From Saccharothrix luteola (GTDB lineage: Bacteria > Actinomycetota > Actinomycetes > Mycobacteriales > Pseudonocardiaceae): a stretch of 64,000 bases of DNA. The notes under the pieces are model-generated. The model worked only from the letters and a program-made list of their open reading frames with translations. It ran no database searches and was not told the DNA's origin. Below are positions 45,154-53,353 of the stretch, piece after piece. The stretch is from the NCBI RefSeq assembly GCF_020859565.1, contig NZ_JAJHUO010000005.1, forward strand, positions 163,621-227,620, read 5' to 3'. The position numbers and the translations under genes are program-made. The stretch's first letter is position 1, and each line of letters opens with the position of its first letter.

Positions 45154-46074
45154 GTGAACCCGTTGCGCACGTTGATCCTCGCCGCCGCGGGCAACGACAC
45201 GGTGCGCCGGGTCGTCGCGACCGCGCCCGTCAGCCGCGACGTGGTGCGCCGGTTCGTGGCGGGCGAGACCACCGCCGACGCGATCGACGCGGTCGGCCGG
45301 CTGATCGGCGACGGCCTGCGCGTCACCCTCGACCACCTCGGCGAGGACACCGCCGACCGCGCCACCGCCGAACGGACCGTGCGCGCCTACCTGGAGCTGC
45401 TCGACCAGCTGCACGACGTCGGCCTCGCCGCGGACGCCGAGGTGAGCGTGAAGCTGTCCGCCGTGGGCCTCGGCCTGAGCGAGACGTTCGCGCTGGACAA
45501 CGCCTCCCGCATCTGCGCGGCGGCCGAGCAGGCGGGCACCACGGTCACGCTCGACATGGAGGACCACACCACCACCGACGCCACCCTGCGCGTGCTCGCC
45601 GAACTGCGCCGCCACTGGCCGTCGGTGGGCGCGGTGCTCCAGGCGTACCTGCGCCGCACCCTGGACGACGTGCGCGAACTCGCGGGCACGCGCGTCCGGC
45701 TGTGCAAGGGCGCGTACGCCGAACCGCCGTCGGTGGCCTACCTCGACCCCCACGAGGTCGACCTCAACTACGTGCGCTGCGCCAACGTCCTGCTGGCCGG
45801 CTCCGGCTACCCCATGTTCGCCACCCACGACCCGCGCCTGATCGAGATCGTCTCCGAACGCGCCCGCTGGTACGGCAAGGCGGTCGAGGACTTCGAGTTC
45901 CAGCTGCTCTACGGCGTCCGGCCGGGCGAGCAGCAGCACCTGGCGGCGGAGGGGCACGTCGTGCGCGTCTACGTGCCGTACGGGGGCCAGTGGTACGGGT
46001 ACCTGATGCGCCGGCTGGCCGAGCGGCCGGCCAACGTCGCGTTCTTCCTGCGTTCGCTGGTCACCCGCTCGTGA
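45154..46074 (+). CDS. Proline dehydrogenase
   Basis: A 306-residue monofunctional PRODH from GTG 45154 (VNPLRTLILAAAGNDTVRRV). Barrel motifs include VSVKLSAVGLGLS, TLDMEDHTT, AVLQAYLRRTLDDV, RLCKGAYAEPPSVAY, FATHDPRLIE and FQLLYGVRPG. YGGQWYGYLMRRLAERPAN is the conserved C-terminal FAD/proline region. It oxidises proline to pyrroline-5-carboxylate; proC, which does the reverse step, lies 1 kb downstream. No P5C dehydrogenase is adjacent. Confidence 0.94.
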   Translation: MNPLRTLILAAAGNDTVRRVVATAPVSRDVVRRFVAGETTADAIDAVGRLIGDGLRVTLDHLGEDTADRATAERTVRAYLELLDQLHDVGLAADAEVSVKLSAVGLGLSETFALDNASRICAAAEQAGTTVTLDMEDHTTTDATLRVLAELRRHWPSVGAVLQAYLRRTLDDVRELAGTRVRLCKGAYAEPPSVAYLDPHEVDLNYVRCANVLLAGSGYPMFATHDPRLIEIVSERARWYGKAVEDFEFQLLYGVRPGEQQHLAAEGHVVRVYVPYGGQWYGYLMRRLAERPANVAFFLRSLVTRS

Positions 46075-46082
46075 GGAGCCCT

Positions 46083-46889
46083 GTGTCCTTCTCGGTAGCC
46101 AGTGCGGTCCGCCCCCTCGGCGACGGCACGTACACCGCGTCCCTGCCCGCCGAGTGGACCGTCGGTCCCAAGCCGCACGGCGGGTTCCTGCTGGCCCTGG
46201 TCGCGCGGGCGGCGGTGGACAGCGCGCGGACGGCCGTGCCGGGTGCGGAGGACCTCGCGCCGCTGACCGTGAGCACGCAGTTCCTGCGCGCGCCCGAGGT
46301 GGGGCCGGTGCTGGTGCGGACCGAGGTGCGCAAGGCGGGGCGGACGGCGACCGTGGTGACGTCGACGCTGGAGCAGCGCGGGCGCAGCTGCGTGGAGGCG
46401 GTGGTGACGGTCGGGCGGATGCCGACGGCCGCGCCGGACTACGCCGACCTGCCCGACCTGCCCGCCGAGCCGCCCGCGGACGCGATCGACCTGGCGTCCA
46501 TGGGCTCCGGTGGCGTGTACAAGCTCGGCGCGGTGTGCGACGTGCGGCTGGACCAGGCGGGCGCCGGGTTCCTGACCGGGCGGGTCGGCGACCCGCTGGT
46601 GCTGCGGCTGTGGGTGCGTCCGCTGGGTGAGCGGCCGGACCCGTACTTCGCGCTGGTCGCCGGTGACATCTCGATGCCGGTGACGTTCAACCTCGGCCGG
46701 TTCGGGTGGTCGCCGACCGTGCAGCTGACGGCGTTGCTGCGGGCGAACCCGGCGCCGGGGTGGCTGCGCGTGCGGGTGTCGTGCAGCGCGGTGCACGGGC
46801 AGTGGTTCGACGAGGACGCGTTGGTGATCGACTCGGCCGGGCGGCTGGTGTGCCAGGCGCGGCAGTTGGCGCTGACGCCGGCGACCTGA
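46083..46889 (+). CDS. Thioesterase family protein (double hot-dog)
   Basis: 268 residues, GTG start eight bases after the proline dehydrogenase stop, with GAGGAG in the gap. VGPKPHGGFLLALVARAAVD, APLTVSTQFLRAPEVGPVLV and SMGSGGVYKLGAVCDVRLDQ belong to the TesB-like acyl-CoA thioesterase/TM0222-like group of actinobacteria. The second hot-dog repeat begins after residue 130. It probably cleaves an acyl-CoA. The stop codon is part of the repeat that begins array 5. Confidence 0.85.
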   Translation: MSFSVASAVRPLGDGTYTASLPAEWTVGPKPHGGFLLALVARAAVDSARTAVPGAEDLAPLTVSTQFLRAPEVGPVLVRTEVRKAGRTATVVTSTLEQRGRSCVEAVVTVGRMPTAAPDYADLPDLPAEPPADAIDLASMGSGGVYKLGAVCDVRLDQAGAGFLTGRVGDPLVLRLWVRPLGERPDPYFALVAGDISMPVTFNLGRFGWSPTVQLTALLRANPAPGWLRVRVSCSAVHGQWFDEDALVIDSAGRLVCQARQLALTPAT

Positions 46890-47014
46890 GCGTTGAATTC
46901 GGGGGTCCTGAGCGTAGGACACGCGCGTTCTGAGCGTTGGACTCGCGCGACGCGAACGTAGGACTCACGCGTTCTGAGCGTACGACACTCGCGTTCTGGG
47001 CGTAGGACACGCGT
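46883..47014. repeat. ~22-bp repeat array, locus 5 (inverted relative to locus 4)
   Basis: Starts inside the last two codons of the thioesterase gene with a 27-base sequence exactly complementary to the end of array 4. Then five 22-base units follow, of the form GCGTAGGACACGCGCGTTCT. Arrays 4 and 5 align as ~110-bp imperfect inverted repeats around a 1.8-kb segment. Confidence 0.75.
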
Positions 47015-47060
47015 GGGACCTGCGGGTATTCGGGTTGTGGTGGCGTGGCAGGCTTGGCGC

Positions 47061-47873
47061 ATGACGACCATCGCCGTGTTGGGGGCTGGCAAGATCGGTG
47101 AAGCGCTGCTGTCGGGGCTGCTTCAAGGCGGGCGCAAGGCCGGCGACCTGCTGTTCACCGAGAAGCACCCGGAGCGGGCCGCCGCGCTGACCGAGCGGTA
47201 CGGGGTGGAGGGCCTCGACGTGCCCGGCGCGGCGCAGCGGGCCGACGTCCTCGTGGTCGCGGTCAAGCCGCAGGACATCGAACCGCTGCTGGACGAGCTC
47301 GCACCCGTGCTCAAGCCCGGCACGCTCGTCGTGTCGCTGTGCGCGGGCCTGCCGACGTCCCTGTACGAGCGCAGGCTGCCCGACAGCACCCCCGTGGTCC
47401 GGGTCATGCCCAACACCCCGATGCTCGTCGGCGAGGCGATGAGCGCCATCTCGGCGGGCAAGTACGCCACCGACGAGCACCTGAACCTCGTCGAGGAGCT
47501 GCTGACGACGGTCGGCAAGGTCGCCCGCGTCCCGGAGAACCAGCAGGACGCCGTCACCGCGCTGTCCGGCTCCGGCCCCGCCTACTTCTTCTACCTGGTC
47601 GAGGCCATGATCGACGCGGGCATCCTGCTCGGCATCCCGCGCGACCTGGCCGGTCGGCTGATCATCCAGTCGGCGGTCGGCGCGGCCACCATGCTGAACG
47701 AGGGCGACCAGCACCCGGTCATCCTGCGCGAGGCCGTCACGTCGCCCGCGGGCACCACCATCATGGCCATCCGCGAGCTGGAGAGGCACGGCGTGCGCGC
47801 GGCCATGCTGGCGGCCATCGAGGCGGCCCGCGACCGTTCGGTGGAACTGGGACGCGACCACGAGGCGGACTGA
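47061..47873 (+). CDS. proC: Pyrroline-5-carboxylate reductase
   Basis: A 270-residue ProC. The dinucleotide loop is IAVLGAGKIGEALLSGLL, followed by VVAVKPQDIEPLL, VVRVMPNTPMLVGEAM and TALSGSGPAYFFYLVEAMI; REAVTSPAGTTIMAIRELER is the C-terminal signature. It makes proline from P5C using NAD(P)H. Position equals Rv0500. ATG start. Confidence 0.96.
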   Translation: MTTIAVLGAGKIGEALLSGLLQGGRKAGDLLFTEKHPERAAALTERYGVEGLDVPGAAQRADVLVVAVKPQDIEPLLDELAPVLKPGTLVVSLCAGLPTSLYERRLPDSTPVVRVMPNTPMLVGEAMSAISAGKYATDEHLNLVEELLTTVGKVARVPENQQDAVTALSGSGPAYFFYLVEAMIDAGILLGIPRDLAGRLIIQSAVGAATMLNEGDQHPVILREAVTSPAGTTIMAIRELERHGVRAAMLAAIEAARDRSVELGRDHEAD

Positions 47874-47993
47874 TACCGCCATTGGCCGTCGCACCAGTCC
47901 CACCCGTCCCGTTACCCTCAGGGGAGCACGTGCGTGTCGAACCGTCGGTGGGGAAGCCGACGGCACGACGCGTGTCGAAGGACGCGGTGATCC

Positions 47994-48197
47994 ATGCCTG
48001 CGGAGGAGAAGTCACTCGGTCAAGTCAGATTCATGACGGTCGCCGAGGTCGCGCTGATGATGCGCGTGTCCAAGATGACGGTGTACCGCCTGGTCCACTC
48101 CGGTGAGCTGACGGCGGTGCGCGTGGGTAAGTCGTTCAGGGTGCCTGAGAAGGCGGTCAACGAGTACCTGCGGAACGCCTACTTCGACGCCGGGTGA
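47994..48197 (+). CDS. Small HTH DNA-binding protein (excisionase-type fold, Rv0500A-like)
   Basis: 67 residues with a MerR-like/HTH_17 helix-turn-helix: FMTVAEVALMMRVSKMTVYR, LVHSGELTAVRVGKSFRVPE, then AVNEYLRNAYFDAG. Despite the excisionase-like name it is a conserved backbone gene, equivalent to Rv0500A, and resembles the actinobacterial BldC group in fold. It probably regulates transcription; targets unknown. It is not part of a mobile element. Confidence 0.9.
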   Translation: MPAEEKSLGQVRFMTVAEVALMMRVSKMTVYRLVHSGELTAVRVGKSFRVPEKAVNEYLRNAYFDAG

Positions 48198-48319
48198 GGG
48201 CGCGTCCGGGCAGGCGGGTAAACTCATAGGCCGTTCGTGCCTGGTGTCGGCGCGCCCACTTGACGGGTGTCTCCACCGGCGCGTGGAGACCACCAACGTC
48301 TAGTAGTGAAGGAACCCGC

Positions 48320-48421
48320 ATGGGCTCGGTCATCAAGAAGCGCCGCAAGCGCATGTCGAAGAAGAAGCACCGCAAGTTGCTGCGCAAGACGCGGGTCCAG
48401 CGCAGGAAGCGCGGCAAGTAA
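48320..48421 (+). CDS. Tiny basic ribosomal protein bS22 (AURKAIP1/mS38-like)
   Basis: 33 residues, almost half Lys/Arg: [20 protein letters not shown], then [13 protein letters not shown]. It matches the small actinobacterial protein encoded after Rv0500A (Rv0500B), which belongs to the AURKAIP1/COX24 family and was seen as an extra small-subunit protein in mycobacterial ribosomes. GAAGGAA lies ten bases before the ATG. Too short for a normal ORF list, but length, charge and position are all conserved. Confidence 0.92.
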   Translation: MGSVIKKRRKRMSKKKHRKLLRKTRVQRRKRGK

Positions 48422-48437
48422 CCCCTGCGGGTTCTGG

Positions 48438-48479
48438 CACCGCCAATCCCCGGCCACAACGGCCGCGGGACTGGCGGTG
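48438..48479 (+). terminator. Hairpin after the bS22 gene
   Basis: CACCGCCA (48438-48445) pairs with TGGCGGTG (48472-48479); inner TCCC/GGGA and GGCC/GGCC segments extend it with one mismatch and a bulge. It is followed by TCTTCGTT, 17 bases past the stop. Confidence 0.6.
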
Positions 48480-48629
48480 TCTTCGTTCCGCGCCGCCCGG
48501 GCGTCCCGCCATCCGGGTGATTCACCGGTTGCGCGTCGGTGACCTGCGTCAAGACGACGTTCCGCGACCGATCACGCGGCCGGATCCCGGTTAGCATCGT
48601 CGAGTCGCACCACCCGCACAGGGAGTCGC

Positions 48630-49667
48630 ATGGCGCCCAAGGTCGTTCTCGTCACCGGTTGCAGCCGGTACCTCGGCGGTCACCTCGCCGCGCGCTTCGC
48701 GGCGAACCCCGATGTCGAACGCGTGCTCGGGGTGGACACCGAACCGCCGTCACGTGACCTGCTGCGCCGCATGGGCCGTGCCGAGTTCGTGCGCGCCGAC
48801 ATCCGCAACCCCCTCATCGCGAAGGTCATCGCCACCGCGCACGTCGACACGGTCGTGCACGCGTCGGTGACGGCGAACCCGGCCGGCCCGAGCGGGCGGA
48901 CCGTGATGAAGGAGATGAACGTCATCGGCACGATGCAGCTGCTGGCCGCGTGCCAGAAGTCGCCGCACGTGCGCAAGCTGGTGGTGAAGTCGACCAGCGC
49001 GGTGTACGGGTCCAGCTCGCGCGACCCGGCGGTGTTCACCGAGGACATGGGCCCGAAGGACCTGCCGTCCAGCGGGTACGCCAAGGACTCGGTCGAGGTC
49101 GAGGGCTACGTGCGCGGGTTCGCGCGCCGCCGGCCGGACGTGGACGTCACCTCGCTGAGGTTCAGCAACTTCATCGGCCCCCGCATCGACACGGTCCTGA
49201 CCAGGTACTTCGCCCTGCCCGTCGTGCCGACGGTGATGGGTTACGACGCCAGGGTGCAGTTGCTGCACTCCGAGGACGCGCTGGCCGTGCTGGAACGGGC
49301 CACGCTGCACGACCTGCCCGGCGTCTACAACGTGGGCGGTGACGGCGTGCTGATGCTGTCGCAGGCCATCCGCCGGGCCGGGCGGGTCAACCTGCCCGTG
49401 CCGAGCGCGGCCGTGCCGACGATGGGCCGGTTGTTCCGCAGCGCCAGGTTGGTGGACTTCTCGCCGGACCAGATGAGGTTCCTGAACTGGGGCCGGGTGA
49501 TGGACACGACGCTGCTGAAGCGGGAGTTCGGGTTCACGCCGAGGTGGACCACCCAGCAGGCGTTCGACGACTACGTGAGCGGGCGCGCGTTGCGTCCGCT
49601 CATCGACCCGGAACTGGTGGCCTCGGTCGAGCGCGGCGTGCTCGACCTGGCCGCGAGGTTCCGCTAG
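48630..49667 (+). CDS. NAD-dependent epimerase/dehydratase (Rv0501/GalE2-like)
   Basis: A 345-residue extended SDR. VVLVTGCSRYLGGHLAARFA is an altered glycine loop (GCSRYLGG for GxxGxxG), followed by FVRADIRN, VVHASVTANP and SSGYAKDSVEVEGY, where YxxxK is Y-A-K-D-S: the Tyr and the normal Lys spacing are not kept, so catalysis is doubtful. LRFSNFIGPRIDTVLTRYFA and VYNVGGDGVLMLSQAIR are family-typical. Position equals Rv0501. It may act on a nucleotide sugar or lipid-linked substrate together with the acyltransferase next door. Confidence 0.87.
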   Translation: MAPKVVLVTGCSRYLGGHLAARFAANPDVERVLGVDTEPPSRDLLRRMGRAEFVRADIRNPLIAKVIATAHVDTVVHASVTANPAGPSGRTVMKEMNVIGTMQLLAACQKSPHVRKLVVKSTSAVYGSSSRDPAVFTEDMGPKDLPSSGYAKDSVEVEGYVRGFARRRPDVDVTSLRFSNFIGPRIDTVLTRYFALPVVPTVMGYDARVQLLHSEDALAVLERATLHDLPGVYNVGGDGVLMLSQAIRRAGRVNLPVPSAAVPTMGRLFRSARLVDFSPDQMRFLNWGRVMDTTLLKREFGFTPRWTTQQAFDDYVSGRALRPLIDPELVASVERGVLDLAARFR

Positions 49668-49674
49668 CGATCAC

Positions 49675-49723
49675 GCCGGCCGAGTCGGCGACCGGACGAC
49701 CGCCGGCCGAGTCGGCGACCAGA
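49675..49723. repeat. Tandem 22-bp direct repeat before the acyltransferase gene
   Basis: GCCGGCCGAGTCGGCGACC occurs at 49675 and again at 49702, followed by GGA and AGA. Each copy contains the short hairpin GCCG-AGT-CGGC. It sits between the epimerase stop and the acyltransferase ribosome-binding site. Confidence 0.55.
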
Positions 49724-49739
49724 CAGAGGAGGTGGACAC

Positions 49740-50762
49740 GTGGCAGAGGCGCGGGTGATCCCGCTGCACGGTGCGGACCGGGAGACGGCCCGACGACGAC
49801 GCGCCGCGGACCAGGCTCCCGGACCGGTTCCCGTGCCCGAACCGCTCGCGTCGGACCCGTCGCCGGAGCCGACGACGGAGCCGGAGTCGGAGTCGGAGTC
49901 GACGTCGGCCGAGGGGCCGACGGGCTGGGAGCAGCGCCTGGCCGAGCTGCTGGCGTTCGCCCGCAGGCGCATCCAGGGCGACTACGAGGTCGACGAGTTC
50001 GGCTTCGACCCCGACCTGACCGACAACGTCCTGATGCCGCCGCTCAGGCCGCTGTACGAGAAGTGGTTCCGGGTGGAGACGATCGGGATGCACAACGTCC
50101 CGGGCGAGGGTGGCGCGCTGATCGTCGCCAACCACTCCGGCACCTTGCCGCTGGACGCCACGATGACCGCGTACGCGGTGCGCGCCGACCACCCCAAGCG
50201 CCGCCACCTGCGGATGCTCGGCGCCGACCTGGTGTTCAAGACGCCGTTGCTCGGCGCGCTGGCCCGCAAGTCGGGTCAGACGCTGGCGTGCAACCCGGAC
50301 GCGGAACGCCTGCTCAGGTCCGGCGAGCTGGTCGGCGTGTGGCCGGAGGGCTTCAAGGGCATCGGCAAGCCGTTCAAGGACCGGTACAAGCTCCAGCGGT
50401 TCGGCCGGGGCGGGTTCGTGTCGGCGGCGTTGAACACCGGCGTGCCGATCATCCCGTGCTCGATCGTCGGCGCGGAGGAGATCTACCCGAAGATCGGCGA
50501 CATCAAGGCGTTGGCCAGGCTGTTCGGCTTCCCCTACTTCCCGGTGACGCCGTTCTTCCCGTTCCTCGGCCCACTGGGCGCGATCCCCTTGCCGTCGAAG
50601 TGGTACATCGAGTTCGGCGAGCCGATCCGGACCGATGTCTACGGCGAGCACGCGGCGGACGACCCGATGCTCGTGTTCAACCTGACCGACCAGGTTCGCG
50701 AGACCATCCAGCAGACCCTGTACCGGCTGCTCACGCAGCGCCGCAACGTCTTCCTGGGGTGA
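49740..50762 (+). CDS. Lysophospholipid acyltransferase family protein (PlsC-like, Rv0502-like)
   Basis: 340 residues from GTG with AGGAGG upstream. After a disordered Pro/Glu/Ser N-terminus (residues 25-60) the acyltransferase domain begins. Motif I is VANHSGTLPLDATM (His, then Asp seven residues on), motif III is VWPEGFKGIGK, and VPIIPCSIVGAEEIYP follows. The wider H-to-D spacing and the EGFKG variant are shared, from memory, with Rv0502. It should transfer an acyl chain to a phospholipid or related acceptor at the membrane. It is downstream of the epimerase gene by 72 bases. A hairpin terminator follows. Confidence 0.88.
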   Translation: MAEARVIPLHGADRETARRRRAADQAPGPVPVPEPLASDPSPEPTTEPESESESTSAEGPTGWEQRLAELLAFARRRIQGDYEVDEFGFDPDLTDNVLMPPLRPLYEKWFRVETIGMHNVPGEGGALIVANHSGTLPLDATMTAYAVRADHPKRRHLRMLGADLVFKTPLLGALARKSGQTLACNPDAERLLRSGELVGVWPEGFKGIGKPFKDRYKLQRFGRGGFVSAALNTGVPIIPCSIVGAEEIYPKIGDIKALARLFGFPYFPVTPFFPFLGPLGAIPLPSKWYIEFGEPIRTDVYGEHAADDPMLVFNLTDQVRETIQQTLYRLLTQRRNVFLG

Positions 50763-50782
50763 GAGGGCTCTCTCGACTCACA

Positions 50783-50810
50783 CCCTTGAGGGCTGGGAAA
50801 GCCCTCAGGG
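50783..50810 (+). terminator. Terminator after the acyltransferase gene
   Basis: CCCTTGAGGGCT (50783-50794) pairs with AGCCCTCAGGG (50800-50810) with one bulge and a GGGAA loop, 20 bases past the stop. Confidence 0.65.
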
Positions 50811-50836
50811 CTTGAAAAGCATGTCCTCGCCGGACG

Positions 50837-51225
50837 GGCAGATCAGCAGGATGACCTGGGGTTGGGTGGTTCTGTGCCGGGTCCGTCGTTGGTCCGGGTT
50901 TCGTGTCATCCCACCGACCTCCACAAGGGCTACCACACGTATCAAGGGGGGCGCCCACAGTCGAAGCCGCGGGTATCGGTGAACTACGCCCCCCTTGACA
51001 CGCGCGGTAGGGCTGCGCCAGGTCGGCGGGATGACACGAAGCCCTACTTCTGGGGAAGGGCATGCCAGTGGACGGTCCGGGGGTCGCCGGCGGGCCCGGG
51101 GTCGGGTGGAGCTGGGGCGTCTGCGGCTGCGATGCCCTCCCCTCCCCAAAGGGATGACACGAAACCCGGACCAACAACAGACCCGGAACATCCAGCGGTA
51201 CTTGGGGCCATCCTGCTGATCTGCC
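50837..51225. repeat. Nested inverted-repeat element between convergent genes
   Basis: A 17-bp outer arm (50837-50853) is perfectly complementary to 51209-51225. A 22-bp arm (50891-50912) is perfectly complementary to 51151-51172. The end of that arm (TTCGTGTCATCCC, 50900-50912) also pairs with 51028-51040. Within it a 12-bp stem (50942-50953 with 50987-50998) forms another hairpin. Three copies of one motif in alternating orientation can thus form competing structures. Apparent ORFs here (50731-51231, 50862-51575) are products of the repeat. No gene is supported in this ~480-base gap. Confidence 0.75.
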
Positions 51226-51241
51226 GCCCAACTGACCGACG

Positions 51242-52129
51242 TCAGCGGTCTCGGCGGCGGTACGCCAGGGTGGCGGCCACCGCGCCGGCCAGCGCGCCCG
51301 CCCCGAGGACGGACGGCACGCCGATCTTGGCCGCCTTCCGACCGGTGCGGAAGTCGCGGATCTCCCAGCCGCGCTTGCGCGCCGTCTCGCGCAGGCCGGA
51401 GTCCGGGTTCACGGCCACCGCCGTGCCGACGACCGACAGCATCGGCACGTCGTTGACCGAGTCCGAGTACGCCGTGCACCGGCGCAGGTCGAGGCCTTCC
51501 TTCGCGGCCAGCGCGCGCACCGCGTGCGCCTTCGCGCGGCCGTGCAGCAGGTCACCGACCAACCGGCCGGTGTAGATGCCGTCCGTGTTCTCCGACACCG
51601 TGCCCAGCGCACCGGTCAGGCCGAGTCGCCGCGCGATGATCTGCGCCAGCTCCACGGGCGTCGCCGTCACCAGCCACACCCGCTGGCCCGCGTCCAGGTG
51701 CATCTGCGCCAACGCCTGCGTGCCCGCCCAGATCCGGTCGGCCATGAGCTCGTCGTAGATCTCCTCGCCGAGCGAGATCAGCTCCGCCACGGACCGGCCG
51801 GCCACGAACGACAGCGCCTGCTCGCGGGACGCCGCCACGCTCTGCGGGTCCTCCCGGCCACCGACGCGGAACTTGAGCTGCTGCCACGCGAACCCGGCCA
51901 GGTCCGAGTTCTTGAAGTACTTGCGGGCCGCGAGCCCGCGGGCGAAGTGGAAGATCGACGCGCCCATCATCATGGTGTTGTCGACGTCGAAGAAGGCGGC
52001 GGCGGTGAGGTCGGTGGGCGCGCTCCCGGACGGCCCGATCGTCGTCGCGGCCTCGGCCGAGGCCTCGCCGGCCAGCGCGGCACGCCGCTCCCGTTCCGCC
52101 GAGCCCTCCACCACACGCCTTTTCACCAC
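51242..52129 (-). CDS. HAD-superfamily (IB) phosphatase, SerB1-like
   Basis: 295 residues. The HAD motif I is [11 protein letters not shown] (DxDxT), motif II is WLVTATP, motif III/IV is [13 protein letters not shown] with [16 protein letters not shown]-terminal Ala/Gly helix ([20 protein letters not shown]) may anchor it. It belongs to the HAD-IB group of SerB-like phosphatases and equals Rv0505c (serB1) in place. Substrate could be phosphoserine or a lipid/sugar phosphate; the hydrophobic tail suggests a membrane substrate. GTG start at 52129. Confidence 0.9.
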   Translation of the reverse strand: MVKRRVVEGSAERERRAALAGEASAEAATTIGPSGSAPTDLTAAAFFDVDNTMMMGASIFHFARGLAARKYFKNSDLAGFAWQQLKFRVGGREDPQSVAASREQALSFVAGRSVAELISLGEEIYDELMADRIWAGTQALAQMHLDAGQRVWLVTATPVELAQIIARRLGLTGALGTVSENTDGIYTGRLVGDLLHGRAKAHAVRALAAKEGLDLRRCTAYSDSVNDVPMLSVVGTAVAVNPDSGLRETARKRGWEIRDFRTGRKAAKIGVPSVLGAGALAGAVAATLAYRRRDR

Positions 52130-52168
52130 GTCAGCGCCTCCCGCGGTCCGATGGGGACAGGGTAGCGA

Positions 52169-53251
52169 TCAGCCGCTGAGGCCGGGCAGCGGCAGCGACG
52201 GGAGGGTCAACGTGGGCAGCGGCAGCAGCGGTCCGGGGGTCGTGGTGATCGGCGCGGACGGCGTCACCGGGGCCGTGGTGCCCGGCACGCCGCCCGGTGT
52301 GCTCGTGCCGCCCGGCGCGTTGCCGGACGTGGTGGGCGCGACCTCGGTGGTGGACGGCGGCACGGACGGCTGGTGGTCCGGCGAGGTGCCGGGGTCGACG
52401 GGCCGCGCCGCGCACTCGTCCTCGGCGGGCACCGGTCCGACCTGGTCGACCTGCCCCGACGTCACGGACACGCAGTCGAACCGGGCGTGCAGCGCGGACG
52501 CGCGTTCGGCGATCCGGCCGAGCAGGTCCAGCGACGTGCCGGCGCGGTCGGCGGCCTCGGCGGGCAGCGACGGGCGCAGCTCGGTCAGCCGGACGGCCTG
52601 CGAGCCTGCCCAGTCGCGCAGCCCTTCGAGGGCGCGCTGGTCCGAGTTCGAGCCGAGCGCGGCCAGCACGCGGGAACCGGCCGCGGCGTCGGCGTCGAAG
52701 TCGGTCAGCGCGGTCAGGTAGCCGCCGAGCGGCCCGCCGCCGGACTCGCGGTACCGGTCGACCATGGTCTCGATCTCGGCGACGCGCGCGGCGGCGAACT
52801 CCAGGCGCTTGTAGCCCTTCGACTCCTCGCCGAAGGTGAGGCCGAGCGTTGCGGACTCGGCGGTGCGCTTGACGCCGTACAGCGCGTCGCCCGGCAACGC
52901 GTCCCGGCTGAGCAGCAGGCTCATCCCGGTCAGCGAGAACAGCAGGCACAGCGCGGCGACGAGGGCGACTGCTAATCGGCCGCGGGCTCCGGTGCGGCGT
53001 TCCCGGACGGGCCGGTCGAGCTTGATGGGCGGCGGCTCGGCCGCGCCGAGCACCCGTGCCCGCATCCGCGCCTTGGCGGCCTCGTCCGGGCCCGACGTGA
53101 CTGCGGCTTTCCGCAGGAGCGCCACCACGGCGAGCTCGTCGGCGAGCTCGTCGTCCTCGGTCGGCGCGGACCCGGGATGCGCGTCGACCGCGCGGGCGAA
53201 CTGCTCGCGCTGCCTGTGCCGCCGCAGCGGCGTGATCCCTTTGCCTGCCAT
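52169..53251 (-). CDS. DUF5667 membrane protein, probable anti-sigma factor (RsbN-like)
   Basis: 360 residues from ATG 53251. The cytoplasmic N-terminus (LRRHRQREQFARAVDAHP; DELADELAVVALLRKAAVTS) looks like an anti-sigma interaction region. One helix follows (LAVALVAALCLLFSLTGMSL), then the DUF5667 domain (PGDALYGVKRTAESATLGLT; RLEFAAARVAEIETM) and a Pro/Thr-rich tail. It lies 102 bases after the ECF sigma gene on the same strand. In Streptomyces the membrane anti-sigma RsbN follows bldN in the same way and holds the sigma at the membrane until sporulation genes are needed. The partner assignment is inferred. Confidence 0.82.
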   Translation of the reverse strand: MAGKGITPLRRHRQREQFARAVDAHPGSAPTEDDELADELAVVALLRKAAVTSGPDEAAKARMRARVLGAAEPPPIKLDRPVRERRTGARGRLAVALVAALCLLFSLTGMSLLLSRDALPGDALYGVKRTAESATLGLTFGEESKGYKRLEFAAARVAEIETMVDRYRESGGGPLGGYLTALTDFDADAAAGSRVLAALGSNSDQRALEGLRDWAGSQAVRLTELRPSLPAEAADRAGTSLDLLGRIAERASALHARFDCVSVTSGQVDQVGPVPAEDECAARPVDPGTSPDHQPSVPPSTTEVAPTTSGNAPGGTSTPGGVPGTTAPVTPSAPITTTPGPLLPLPTLTLPSLPLPGLSG

Positions 53252-53353
53252 CCCGCCTGGCCAACCATCCCGCACGTCTCGAGCGATCCTGCCCCGGACA
53301 ACGAACCGGGAGGTCCCGGGGTTACGCGAACGCCGTGTGGTGCGACGGTGATC

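Noticed and set aside
46439..47092. Minus-strand ORFs over the repeat array near 46.9 kb
   Set aside because: Repeated MSYAQN/VLRSER-like peptides are the translation of the 22-bp units, and the frame runs antisense to the thioesterase gene.
47994..48197. Excisionase of a mobile element
   Set aside because: The fold is excisionase-like but the gene is a conserved neighbour of proC and bS22, with no integrase or att repeats nearby.
50731..51575. ORFs on both strands in the 50.8-51.2 kb gap
   Set aside because: They consist of the inverted-repeat element and have repetitive, low-complexity translations; the real HAD gene ends at 51242.
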